DNA of 5,430 nucleotides, taken from an uncultured Succinivibrio sp. (GTDB lineage: Bacteria > Pseudomonadota > Gammaproteobacteria > Enterobacterales > Succinivibrionaceae). Numbering within the stretch: position 1 is the first letter of the stretch; each line of letters begins with the position of its first letter. The stretch lies in contig CAAGAC010000005.1 of the NCBI GenBank assembly GCA_900767695.1, positions 1 through 5,430 on the forward strand, written 5' to 3'. The notes under the pieces were generated by a model. That model saw only the letters and a list, made by a program, of their open reading frames with translations, was not told the origin of the DNA and searched no databases. The position numbers and the translations under genes were made by a program. This document shows, in pieces, positions 1 through 5,232 of the stretch.

Positions 1-73
1 CGACTTAGTGGACTCGAACCACCGACCCCCACCATGTCAAGGTGATGCTCTAACCAAGCTGAGCTAAAGTCGC
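1..73 (-). tRNA. tRNA-Val(GAC), 3' end cut by window edge
   Basis: Read on the minus strand from 73 to 1, this folds into a complete cloverleaf except for the last acceptor base, the discriminator and CCA, which lie outside the window. The acceptor 5' strand GCGACTT pairs with AAGTCG (the partner of G1 is off the edge). The D stem is GCTC/GAGC, the anticodon stem TCACC/GGTGG, and the T arm GGTGG-TTCGAGT-CCACT. The 7-base anticodon loop TTGACAT puts GAC at positions 34-36, so the tRNA reads the valine codons GUC and GUU. The variable loop is GGGTC. The sequence is close to E. coli tRNA-Val(GAC) as I remember it. The isotype is secure; whether more tRNAs follow outside the window cannot be seen. 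Confidence 0.95.
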
Positions 74-85
74 AGAACGGTGCTA

Positions 86-113
86 ATTATACACACCGCC
101 CCCAAAACATCAA
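86..113 (-). promoter_or_regulatory. Promoter of the tRNA-Val gene
   Basis: On the minus strand, TTGATG (113-108, 4 of 6 matches to TTGACA) is followed after 16 bases by a perfect TATAAT (91-86). The expected start of transcription is near 78-79, only about 5 or 6 bases before the mature tRNA 5' end at 73. An A/T-rich stretch just upstream (about 114-125) could act as an UP element. Spacing and box quality suit a strong stable-RNA promoter. Confidence 0.75.
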
Positions 114-140
114 CACATTTTTCAACCATCCTTAACTCGC

Positions 141-196
141 CCTGCCGCAGCGCCGGATCCGGCAGGGGATGGCGGTGCTGGCGGCGCTGCGGCAGG
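141..196. repeat. 15-bp perfect inverted repeat, palindrome inside
   Basis: The arms at 141-155 (CCTGCCGCAGCGCCG) and 182-196 are exact reverse complements separated by 26 bases. Within it, 152-163 (GCCGGATCCGGC) is a 12-base palindrome. The left arm can also pair locally, as 141-147 (CCTGCCG) is complementary to 160-166 (CGGCAGG). Neither strand has a T-run after the arm. The element lies upstream of both flanking promoters (tRNA leftwards, thrS rightwards), so a terminator makes no sense from position. A REP-like extragenic palindrome, a cruciform or a protein-binding site are possible. The role is unknown. Confidence 0.8.
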
Positions 197-238
197 ACGT
201 GTGTAGACTGCCTTCATGTGTGAAACTGACCTTTTAGA

Positions 239-267
239 TCTTCCGCTTCATCCGCGCGGAGTATAAT
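239..267 (+). promoter_or_regulatory. Probable thrS operon promoter
   Basis: A perfect TATAAT stands at 262-267 in the right place for thrS, giving an expected start near 274 and a leader of about 118 bases. No good -35 box exists at 15-18 base spacing: the candidates starting at 239 to 241 match TTGACA at only 2 of 6 positions, and there is no TGn extended -10. A 10-base palindrome TCCGCGCGGA (251-260) ends one base before the -10 box and could be an operator. The promoter may depend on an activator, or the real one may lie elsewhere. Confidence 0.5.
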
Positions 268-273
268 CAGCGC

Positions 274-391
274 TGTTTCCATTGCTCCGCCGAGGGCCCG
301 GATCGTAAATGCAGGTCGGATGCGGGGGATGGATTTCATTCCTATCTTTAATGGAGCCCGGAGATGCGAGTATGCATCAGGGTTTTGCAAT
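274..391 (+). promoter_or_regulatory. thrS mRNA leader, possible ThrRS operator
   Basis: This is the presumed untranslated leader. Visible pairings are: 326-331 with 337-342 (GGGAUG/CAUUCC, loop GAUUU); 301-304 with 314-317 extended by 298-299 with 318-319 (bulged G300); and two mutually exclusive long-range options, 278-283 (TCCATT) with 350-355 (AATGGA) or 285-289 (CTCCG) with 359-363 (CGGAG). In E. coli, ThrRS binds tRNA-like arms in a leader of similar length and blocks its own translation. Here I see structured RNA but no clean anticodon-arm mimic, so the operator role is an inference from the gene's identity. Confidence 0.3.
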
Positions 392-2362
392 ATGCCGAAA
401 ATCACTCTTCCCAATGGCGCGGTCAAGGAATTTGACCATCCTGTTTCCGTTTTTGAAGTGGCCCAGAGCATCGGCCCCGGCCTGGCGCGCGCGTGCGTTG
501 CAGGCAAGGTCGACGGAGAGCTCCGCGATGCCTGCGACACCATCGATCATGACGCGCAAGTGAGCATCATCACCCCCAAGGACAAGGAGGGCGTCGAGAT
601 CATCCGCCACTCCTGCGCCCACCTCCTGGGCCATGCCTTAAAGCAGCTCTGGCCGCAGGCCAAGATGGCCATCGGCCCCGTGATCGACAACGGCTTCTAC
701 TACGATGTGGACATCGACCACAAGTTCACTGCCGAGGATTTGGAGGCACTCGACAAGCGCATGCACGAGCTTGCCAAGACCGACTATCAGGTGAAGAAGG
801 AAGTCGTGGACTGGAACAGGGCCCACCAGATCTTCGAGGAGAGGGACGAGCCCTACAAGATCCGCATCCTCGAGGAGAACATCGACCGGAACGACAAGTC
901 GATTGGCATCTACCATCACAACGAGTACACCGACATGTGCCGCGGCCCTCACGTGCCGCGCATGGGGTTCTGCCAGAACTTCAAGCTCACCCATTTCGCC
1001 GGCGCCTACTGGCGCGGCGACTCGAAGAACAAGATGCTCCAGCGCATCTACGGCTGCGCGTTTGCCACGAAGGATGAGCTCAAGGACTACCTGCACCGCC
1101 GCGAGGAGGCTGCCAAGCGCGACCACCGCATCCTCGGCAAGCAGCTCGACCTCTTCCACTTCCAGCAGGAGGCGCCGGGCCTGGTGTTCTGGCACAACGA
1201 CGGCTGGACCGTCTACCGCATCGTGGAGAACTTCATGCGCAAGATGCTCCACAAGTACCACTACATCGAGGTCAACACCCCGCAGATCATGGACCGCGTG
1301 CTCTGGGAGCGCTCCGGGCACTGGGACAAGTACGCCGAGAACATGTTCACGACCGAGTCGGAGAACCGCCAGTACGCGATCAAGCCGATGAACTGTCCGG
1401 GTGCCATCCAGATCTTCAACTCCAGGACCCGCTCCTACCGCGACCTCCCCATCAGGATGGCCGAGTTCGGCAAGGATCACCGCAACGAGCCTTCAGGCTC
1501 GCTGCATGGCCTGCTCCGCGTGCGCGGCTTCGAGCAGGACGACGCCCACATCTTCTGCACCGAGGATCAGATCCTCGACGTGGTTTCCGACTGCATCAGG
1601 ATGGTCTACGAGGTTTACGACGTGTTCAACTTCCACCACGTCGACGTCAAGCTCTCGACCCGCCCAGAGAAGCGCATCGGATCCGATGCAGTCTGGGACA
1701 AGTCCGAGGCCGACCTCAAGAAGGCGCTTGAGTACAACCACCTCGAGTACGAGCTCCAGCCCGGCGAGGGCGCGTTCTACGGCCCGAAGATCGAGTTCAC
1801 CCTCCACGACTCGCTCGACCGCGCCTGGCAGTGCGGCACCGTCCAGCTTGACTTCTCCCTCCCGGGGAGGCTTGGCGCCCACTACATCGGCGAGGACAAC
1901 CAGGAGCACGTGCCGGTGATGATCCACCGCGCAATGCTGGGCTCCCTCGAGCGCTTCATCGGCATCCTCACCGAGGAGTACGCAGGCTCGTTCCCGACCT
2001 GGCTTGCGCCGGTTCAGGCAGTCGTCATGAACATAACCGACGATCAGGCCGACTATGCGAAGAAGGTCTGCGACGAGCTCGACGAGGCCGAGATCCGCGT
2101 GCGCTCGGATCTGCGCAACGACAAGATCGGCTTCAAGATCCGCGAGCAAACCCTCATGCACGTTCCGTACATGGCAGTGTGCGGCGCCAAGGAGGCGGCG
2201 CAGGGCGTCGTCGCCGTGCGCACTAGAAAGGGCGCCGACCTCGGACAGATGCCGGTTGCCGACTTGATAAAGCTCATCAAAGCGGATATCATACAGCGCA
2301 AGTCAATGCCGGACGCCGACCTCAAGATTGAGCAGGAACGCGCGGCAAAGGCAAAGAAATAG
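392..2362 (+). CDS. thrS: Threonine--tRNA ligase (ThrRS)
   Basis: This cytoplasmic class II synthetase joins threonine to tRNA-Thr using ATP. The 656 residues show the bacterial order: TGS domain (about 1-62), editing domain (about 63-242), catalytic core (about 243-536) and anticodon-binding domain (about 537-640). The editing site that removes mischarged serine keeps H73 and H77 of the HxxxH motif, plus C183 and H187. The zinc ligands that recognise threonine are C335, H386 and H512. The motif 2 arginine (R364 in HRNEPSGS) and motif 3 arginine (R521) are present. The start at 392 gives MPKITLP, matching the E. coli MPVITLP start, with AGGG at 379-382 nine bases upstream; an in-frame ATG at 320 would add 24 unconserved residues. 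The protein is about 14 residues longer than the E. coli enzyme, mainly in a Lys/Ala-rich C-terminal tail. It is first in the operon, with infC 99 bases downstream. Nothing looks broken. Confidence 0.98.
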   Translation: MPKITLPNGAVKEFDHPVSVFEVAQSIGPGLARACVAGKVDGELRDACDTIDHDAQVSIITPKDKEGVEIIRHSCAHLLGHALKQLWPQAKMAIGPVIDNGFYYDVDIDHKFTAEDLEALDKRMHELAKTDYQVKKEVVDWNRAHQIFEERDEPYKIRILEENIDRNDKSIGIYHHNEYTDMCRGPHVPRMGFCQNFKLTHFAGAYWRGDSKNKMLQRIYGCAFATKDELKDYLHRREEAAKRDHRILGKQLDLFHFQQEAPGLVFWHNDGWTVYRIVENFMRKMLHKYHYIEVNTPQIMDRVLWERSGHWDKYAENMFTTESENRQYAIKPMNCPGAIQIFNSRTRSYRDLPIRMAEFGKDHRNEPSGSLHGLLRVRGFEQDDAHIFCTEDQILDVVSDCIRMVYEVYDVFNFHHVDVKLSTRPEKRIGSDAVWDKSEADLKKALEYNHLEYELQPGEGAFYGPKIEFTLHDSLDRAWQCGTVQLDFSLPGRLGAHYIGEDNQEHVPVMIHRAMLGSLERFIGILTEEYAGSFPTWLAPVQAVVMNITDDQADYAKKVCDELDEAEIRVRSDLRNDKIGFKIREQTLMHVPYMAVCGAKEAAQGVVAVRTRKGADLGQMPVADLIKLIKADIIQRKSMPDADLKIEQERAAKAKK

Positions 2363-2395
2363 CTGTATTTTTTCTGATTTGACTCAGCAAAGACG

Positions 2396-2438
2396 CAGGG
2401 CCGTGGAGGCGCGGGAGACCGCGCTTCCCACGGCCCTG
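2396..2438 (+). promoter_or_regulatory. Strong RNA hairpin between thrS and infC
   Basis: Bases 2396-2406 (CAGGGCCGTGG) pair perfectly with 2428-2438. After one bulged C (2427), 2407-2414 pair with 2419-2426, including one G-U. The loop GAGA (2415-2418) is a GNRA tetraloop. This gives 19 pairs with a single bulge. No T-run follows (the next bases are GTTCGG), so it is not a standard intrinsic terminator for thrS. It ends 10 bases before the infC Shine-Dalgarno. Possible roles are an RNase III or other processing site, a stabiliser of the infC mRNA 5' end, or a regulator of infC translation. None is proven by sequence. Confidence 0.75.
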
Positions 2439-2448
2439 GTTCGGCACT

Positions 2449-2464
2449 AAGGAGCCTTGCTATA
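2449..2464 (+). promoter_or_regulatory. infC ribosome binding site with AUA start codon
   Basis: AAGGAG (2449-2454) is followed by 7 bases and then ATA (2462-2464). This is the only start-like codon with proper spacing that keeps the conserved IF3 N-terminus. The frame is open back to a TGA at 2375, but there is no ATG, GTG or TTG between that stop and 2462. This site decides the infC start. Confidence 0.85.
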
Positions 2465-3007
2465 AACAACAACAGACGTACCGGTAGAACGTTTCAGAAA
2501 AACCGGATAAACAATGACATCAGATGCCGCGAAGTGCGCCTTCTGGATCAGGACAATCAGGTTTTGGGCGTAATGGCCACCATGGAGGCGCTCCACATGG
2601 CCAGGGACGCTGGAGTCGATCTCGTCGAGATCAGCCCTAACGCCAACCCGCCGGTATGCAAGCTCATCGAGTACGGCAAGTACCTGTATGAGAAGAGCAA
2701 GGATCAGAAAAAGAAGAAGCAGAAGATTGTCCAGGTGAAGGAAGTCAAATTCCGTCCCGGGACCGACGAAGGGGATTATCAGGTCAAACTGCGCAACCTG
2801 ACCCGCTTCCTCGAAGAGGGCAACAAGGCCAAGGTGACGCTGCGCTTCCGCGGACGCGAGATGGCGCACCAGAACCTCGGCTTCGATGTCCTCAAGCGCG
2901 TAGAGCATGATCTATGCGAGGTGGCAGGCATCGCCCAGGTCGAAGCCGCTTCCAAGATGGAAGGCAGGCAGGCCTCGATGGTGCTGGCCCCGAAAAAGAA
3001 ACAGTAA
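2462..3007 (+). CDS. infC: Translation initiation factor IF-3
   Basis: IF3 binds the 30S subunit, keeps it apart from 50S and checks the start codon-initiator tRNA pairing. From the AUA at 2462 the protein has 181 residues, against 180 in E. coli. The N-terminal domain (about 1-75) holds NRINNDIR and GVDLVEISPNANPPVC (from residue 51). A lysine-rich linker follows (about 76-92, KSKDQKKKKQK). The C-terminal domain holds KFRPGTDEGDYQVKLR (from residue 96) and VTLRFRGREMAHQ (125-137), and ends APKKKQ exactly as in E. coli. The first ordinary start, GTG at 2534, would remove 24 residues including the conserved NRIN segment, and I see no Shine-Dalgarno suited to it. A rare AUA start fits the known IF3 feedback, where IF3 rejects its own non-standard start (AUU in E. 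coli). Identity is certain and the start very likely. Confidence 0.95.
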   Translation: MNNNRRTGRTFQKNRINNDIRCREVRLLDQDNQVLGVMATMEALHMARDAGVDLVEISPNANPPVCKLIEYGKYLYEKSKDQKKKKQKIVQVKEVKFRPGTDEGDYQVKLRNLTRFLEEGNKAKVTLRFRGREMAHQNLGFDVLKRVEHDLCEVAGIAQVEAASKMEGRQASMVLAPKKKQ

Positions 3008-3052
3008 CAGGGAACAAAGTCCGGTGGCCGCAAGGCCGCAGGCTCCTGTTTT
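3006..3052 (+). promoter_or_regulatory. Terminator-like leader of rpmI-rplT, possible L20 control site
   Basis: An outer stem pairs 3006-3012 (AACAGGG, beginning within the infC stop codon) with 3044-3050 (TCCTGTT). An inner hairpin pairs 3024-3029 with 3034-3039 around a GCAA tetraloop (3030-3033), with two further C-G pairs at 3021-3022/3041-3042 beyond a G.A mismatch. Four T's (3049-3052) follow at once, which gives an attenuator shape. Also, CTCC (3043-3046) is complementary to the rpmI Shine-Dalgarno GGAG (3076-3079), so the 3' strand could switch partners. L20 is known to repress rpmI-rplT translation in E. coli and to act by attenuation in B. subtilis; that this RNA is the L20 target here is inference from position. 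Confidence 0.45.
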
Positions 3053-3089
3053 GCGCAAACAAGCCAAAACAATGCGGAGTAATTGAACA

Positions 3090-3305
3090 ATGGCTAAGAA
3101 GAAAGTCAAGGTCAAGATGAAGACCGACAGGGGCGTTGCGAAGCGCTTCAAGAAGACCGGCAGCGGCCACTACAAGTGCCGCCACCAGAACCTGCGCCAC
3201 ATCCTCACCAAGAAGACCACCAAGCGCAAGCGCAGCCTGCGCAAGATGATCTACGTCAAGAACTGCAACCTGCGCGCGATCATGCGCCAGCTGCCTTACG
3301 CGTAA
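3090..3305 (+). CDS. rpmI: 50S ribosomal protein L35
   Basis: This is a small, very basic protein of the large ribosomal subunit. Its 71 residues carry the family signature: KTDRGVAKRFKKTGSGHYK (residues 11-29), then NLRHILTKKTTKRKRSLR, ending in LPYA as in E. coli. The start is supported by GGAG at 3076-3079, 10 bases upstream. The N-terminus MAKKKVKVKMK is about 6 residues longer than in the 65-residue E. coli protein. An internal ATG at 3117 would give only 62 residues and cut into the conserved start, so the longer form is preferred. It lies 82 bases after infC and 18 bases before rplT, a spacing that suits joint translation of the L35-L20 pair. Confidence 0.96.
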   Translation: MAKKKVKVKMKTDRGVAKRFKKTGSGHYKCRHQNLRHILTKKTTKRKRSLRKMIYVKNCNLRAIMRQLPYA

Positions 3306-3323
3306 CTTTGGAGGATATGGAAA

Positions 3324-3683
3324 ATGGCTAGAGTCAAGCGCGGTGTTACCGCACATGCACGTCACAAGAAGGTTCTGAAGGCAGCCAAGGGCTATTACGG
3401 CGCGCGCTCGCGCCAGTACCGCTCCGCCGTGCAGGCGGTGACCAAGGCTGGCCAGTACGCGTACCGCGACCGCCGTCAGAAGAAGCGCCAGTTCCGCGAG
3501 CTGTGGATCGTCCGCATCAACGCGGCGGCCCGCCAGCACGATCTGAGCTACAGCCAGCTGATCAACGGTCTGCACAAGGCCAACATCGAGATCGACCGCA
3601 AGGTCCTCTCCGACATGGCGATCAACGACAAGGCAGCCTTCGAGGCAATCGCCAACAAGGCCAAGGAAGCCCTGAGCGCCTAA
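3324..3683 (+). CDS. rplT: 50S ribosomal protein L20
   Basis: L20 binds 23S rRNA early in 50S assembly. In E. coli it also represses its own operon by binding the mRNA near rpmI. The 119 residues (118 in E. coli) show the basic N-terminal extension MARVKRGVTAHARHKKVLK, the near-invariant KGYYGARSRQYR segment, then AGQYAYRDRRQKKRQFRELWI and RINAAARQ. The C-terminal globular half, including SYSQLINGL and IEIDRKVLSD, is the part that carries the RNA-binding repressor activity in relatives. GGAGG (3310-3314) lies 9 bases before the ATG. It is the last gene of the operon here; E. coli continues with pheM-pheS-pheT, which are missing. Nothing suggests damage. Confidence 0.98.
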   Translation: MARVKRGVTAHARHKKVLKAAKGYYGARSRQYRSAVQAVTKAGQYAYRDRRQKKRQFRELWIVRINAAARQHDLSYSQLINGLHKANIEIDRKVLSDMAINDKAAFEAIANKAKEALSA

Positions 3684-3707
3684 TCAAAAGCTGTTCAATT
3701 GATGTTC

Positions 3708-3731
3708 AAAGGGCCGCGGATGCGGCCCTTT
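3708..3731 (+). terminator. Hairpin downstream of rplT, probable terminator
   Basis: AAAGGGCCGC (3708-3717) pairs perfectly with GCGGCCCTTT (3722-3731) around the loop GGAT. It begins 24 bases after the rplT stop codon. The three T's belong to the stem and no longer T-run follows, so termination may be partial. The A/T ends make it usable from both strands. Confidence 0.65.
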
Positions 3732-3735
3732 GCGT

Positions 3736-3760
3736 GCCCGCTTCAGGCGGGCTGTTTCTT
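3736..3760 (+). terminator. Intrinsic terminator of the thrS-rplT operon
   Basis: GCCCGC (3736-3741) pairs with GCGGGC (3747-3752) around TTCAG, followed by TGTTTCTT (3753-3760). A short GC-rich stem with a T-rich tail on the plus strand makes this the best plus-strand terminator of the window, backing up the hairpin at 3708-3731. Confidence 0.75.
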
Positions 3761-3785
3761 GCATGCCCGGATAGTCCGGGCATGC
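3761..3785 (-). terminator. Perfect 11-bp hairpin just after gltA
   Basis: Bases 3761-3771 pair perfectly with 3775-3785 around a 3-base loop (TAG on plus). On the minus strand it begins 7 bases past the gltA stop codon and is followed by AAGAAACAGC, with no T-run. It may end gltA transcription together with the two hairpins beyond it, or protect the mRNA 3' end. Classical intrinsic termination is not shown. Confidence 0.5.
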
Positions 3786-3791
3786 GCGTAC

Positions 3792-5105
3792 TCAGCGCCT
3801 GCTCAGCGCCTTGACGTTGCGCAGCCCCTTGCCGGTGTAGATCTGGCGGGGCCTGCCAAGGCGCGAGTCCTTGATGGTCTGCATCTCGTTCCAGTGGGAG
3901 ATCCAGCCGATGGTTCTTGCCAAGGCAAAGATCACGGTGAACATCGAGGTCGGGATCCCGATGGCGTTCAGGATGATGCCTGAGTAGAAGTCCACGTTCG
4001 GGTAGAGGTGGCGGGAGATGAAGTAGTCGTCGTTGAGCGCAATCTTCTCAAGCTCGGTTGCGACGTGCAGCGCAGGATTGTCGGTGATGTGCAGCTCGTC
4101 GAGAACCTCGTGGCAGGTGTCGCGCATTACTATGGCGCGAGGATCGAAGGTCTTGTACACGCGGTGGCCGAAGCCAAAGAGCCTGAAGGGATCGTTCTTG
4201 TCCTTGGCGCGGGCGATGTACTCGGGGATCCTGTCCACGGAGCCTATCTGCTGGAGCATGCGCAGGCATGCCTCGTTGGCGCCGCCGTGCATCGGCCCCC
4301 AAAGGGATGCGATGCCGGCTGCGATGCAGGCGTAGGGGTTCGCCCCAGAGGAGCCTGCGAGCCTAACCGACGAGGTGGAGGCGTTCTGCTCGTGATCCGC
4401 GTGCAGGATGAAGATCCTGTCCAAAGCCTTGGCGATGACCGGGTTGACCTTGTATTTCTCGCAGGGCGTCGCGAACATCATGTGCAGAAAGTTCTCGGCA
4501 TAGCTCATCGAGTTGTCAGGGTAGACGAAGGGCTGGCCTATCGAGTACTTGTAGGACATGGCAGCCAGGGTCGGCATCTTTGCAACCAGGCGCACTGCGG
4601 TGAGCTCGCGCAGCTGCGGATCGTAGATGTCCATGCTGTCGTGGTAGAAGGCCGAGAGGGCGCCTGCCACGCCGCAGAGCACAGCCATCGGGTGGCTGTC
4701 GCGGCGGAAGGCCTGGAACAGGGACTCCATCTGGGTGTGCACCAGGGTGTGGCGCTTGACCCTGTGCTCGAAGGCCGCGTACTGGGCCTTGTCAGGGAGC
4801 TCACCCTTGAACAGGAGGTAGCAGACCTGGAGGTAGTTGGTTTTGGTCGCAAGCTGGTCGATGGGGTAGCCGCGGTAGAGCAGGATCCCCTTGTTCCCGT
4901 CGATGAAGGTGATGCGGGACATGCACGACGCTGTGGAGACGAAGCCCGGATCGTAGGTGAAGTAGCCTTTCTTTCCGAGCTCGCGGATGTCGATGACCTC
5001 AGGCCCCATGGTGCCCTTGAGGATCGGCAGCCTGATGGGATCCTTTCCGGGGATGCTGAGCACCGCGTACCCGGTCTGGGTAGGGAGATCTTCCTGATTT
5101 GACAT
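3792..5105 (-). CDS. gltA: Citrate synthase, type II (NADH-sensitive)
   Basis: This enzyme condenses acetyl-CoA and oxaloacetate to citrate, the entry step of the TCA cycle, in the cytoplasm. The 437 residues match the hexameric type II family (E. coli 427), with about 9 extra residues at the N-terminus. The catalytic residues are all present: H273 (WGPMHGGANE), H314 (FGFGHRVYK) and D372 (PNVDFYSG), matching E. coli H264, H305 and D362. LHADHEQNASTSSVRLAGSS and the C-terminal GRPRQIYTG are typical. C215 (ATPCEKY) matches the E. coli cysteine 206 near the NADH site, so inhibition by NADH is plausible. The start MSNQED has AGGA (5116-5113) 7 bases upstream. It is transcribed towards rplT and appears to be a single-gene unit. 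A large antisense open frame is a shadow of its codon use. Confidence 0.98.
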   Translation of the reverse strand: MSNQEDLPTQTGYAVLSIPGKDPIRLPILKGTMGPEVIDIRELGKKGYFTYDPGFVSTASCMSRITFIDGNKGILLYRGYPIDQLATKTNYLQVCYLLFKGELPDKAQYAAFEHRVKRHTLVHTQMESLFQAFRRDSHPMAVLCGVAGALSAFYHDSMDIYDPQLRELTAVRLVAKMPTLAAMSYKYSIGQPFVYPDNSMSYAENFLHMMFATPCEKYKVNPVIAKALDRIFILHADHEQNASTSSVRLAGSSGANPYACIAAGIASLWGPMHGGANEACLRMLQQIGSVDRIPEYIARAKDKNDPFRLFGFGHRVYKTFDPRAIVMRDTCHEVLDELHITDNPALHVATELEKIALNDDYFISRHLYPNVDFYSGIILNAIGIPTSMFTVIFALARTIGWISHWNEMQTIKDSRLGRPRQIYTGKGLRNVKALSRR

Positions 5106-5153
5106 TTGTGCGTCCTGAAATCTGTCTTAGTTGTTGATGCTGTGCTGAGTCCA

Positions 5154-5182
5154 AATATAGCCAACGCTGGTGCAAAACTGAA
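5154..5182 (-). promoter_or_regulatory. Probable gltA promoter
   Basis: On the minus strand TTCAGT (5182-5177, 3 of 6 matches) is followed after 17 bases by TATATT (5159-5154, 5 of 6). Expected transcription start is near 5147, leaving a leader of about 40 bases. The promoter is bracketed by an inverted repeat, GCTGAGT (5144-5150) and ACTCAGC (5182-5188), which could be a regulator site. A weak -35 box suggests activation by a regulator, as is known for gltA in relatives. Confidence 0.5.
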
Positions 5183-5232
5183 CTCAGCCTGAGGTAGCCC
5201 GCAAATGCACCGCCATGGAACAGCGACATCGC

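Noticed and set aside
141..196. Intrinsic terminator at the large inverted repeat
   Set aside because: There is no T-run on either strand and no gene is transcribed into it from either side within view.
219..234. CRP-like site starting at TGTGA (219-223)
   Set aside because: The second half-site (CCTTT) does not match TCACA.
302..308. AUCGUAA in the thrS leader, like a tRNA-Thr(CGU) anticodon loop
   Set aside because: The flanking bases (297-301 and 309-313) do not form an anticodon-type stem, so the match is probably chance.
320..391. Longer thrS start at ATG 320
   Set aside because: The 24 extra residues have no counterpart in ThrRS, while 392 gives the conserved MPKITLP start with a usable AGGG.
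638..1480. 280-residue open frame on the minus strand (and another at 1493-2161)
   Set aside because: Both are antisense to thrS, rich in Val/Leu/Ala/Asp from reversed thrS codons, and show no family.
2379..2384. TTGACT as a -35 box for an infC promoter
   Set aside because: No -10-like hexamer follows at 15-19 bases; that region is the GC-rich hairpin arm.
2461..2466. TATAAA at the infC start as a promoter -10 box
   Set aside because: No acceptable -35 lies 15-19 bases upstream, and transcription would begin inside the coding region. The bases are explained by the AUA-AAC codons.
2534..2536. infC start at GTG 2534
   Set aside because: It lacks a suitable Shine-Dalgarno and removes the conserved IF3 N-terminus that is encoded in frame upstream.
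4008..5102. 364-residue open frame on the plus strand
   Set aside because: It is exactly antisense to gltA, whose identity is beyond doubt. The protein has no recognisable domain, and high GC leaves the antisense frame open by chance.
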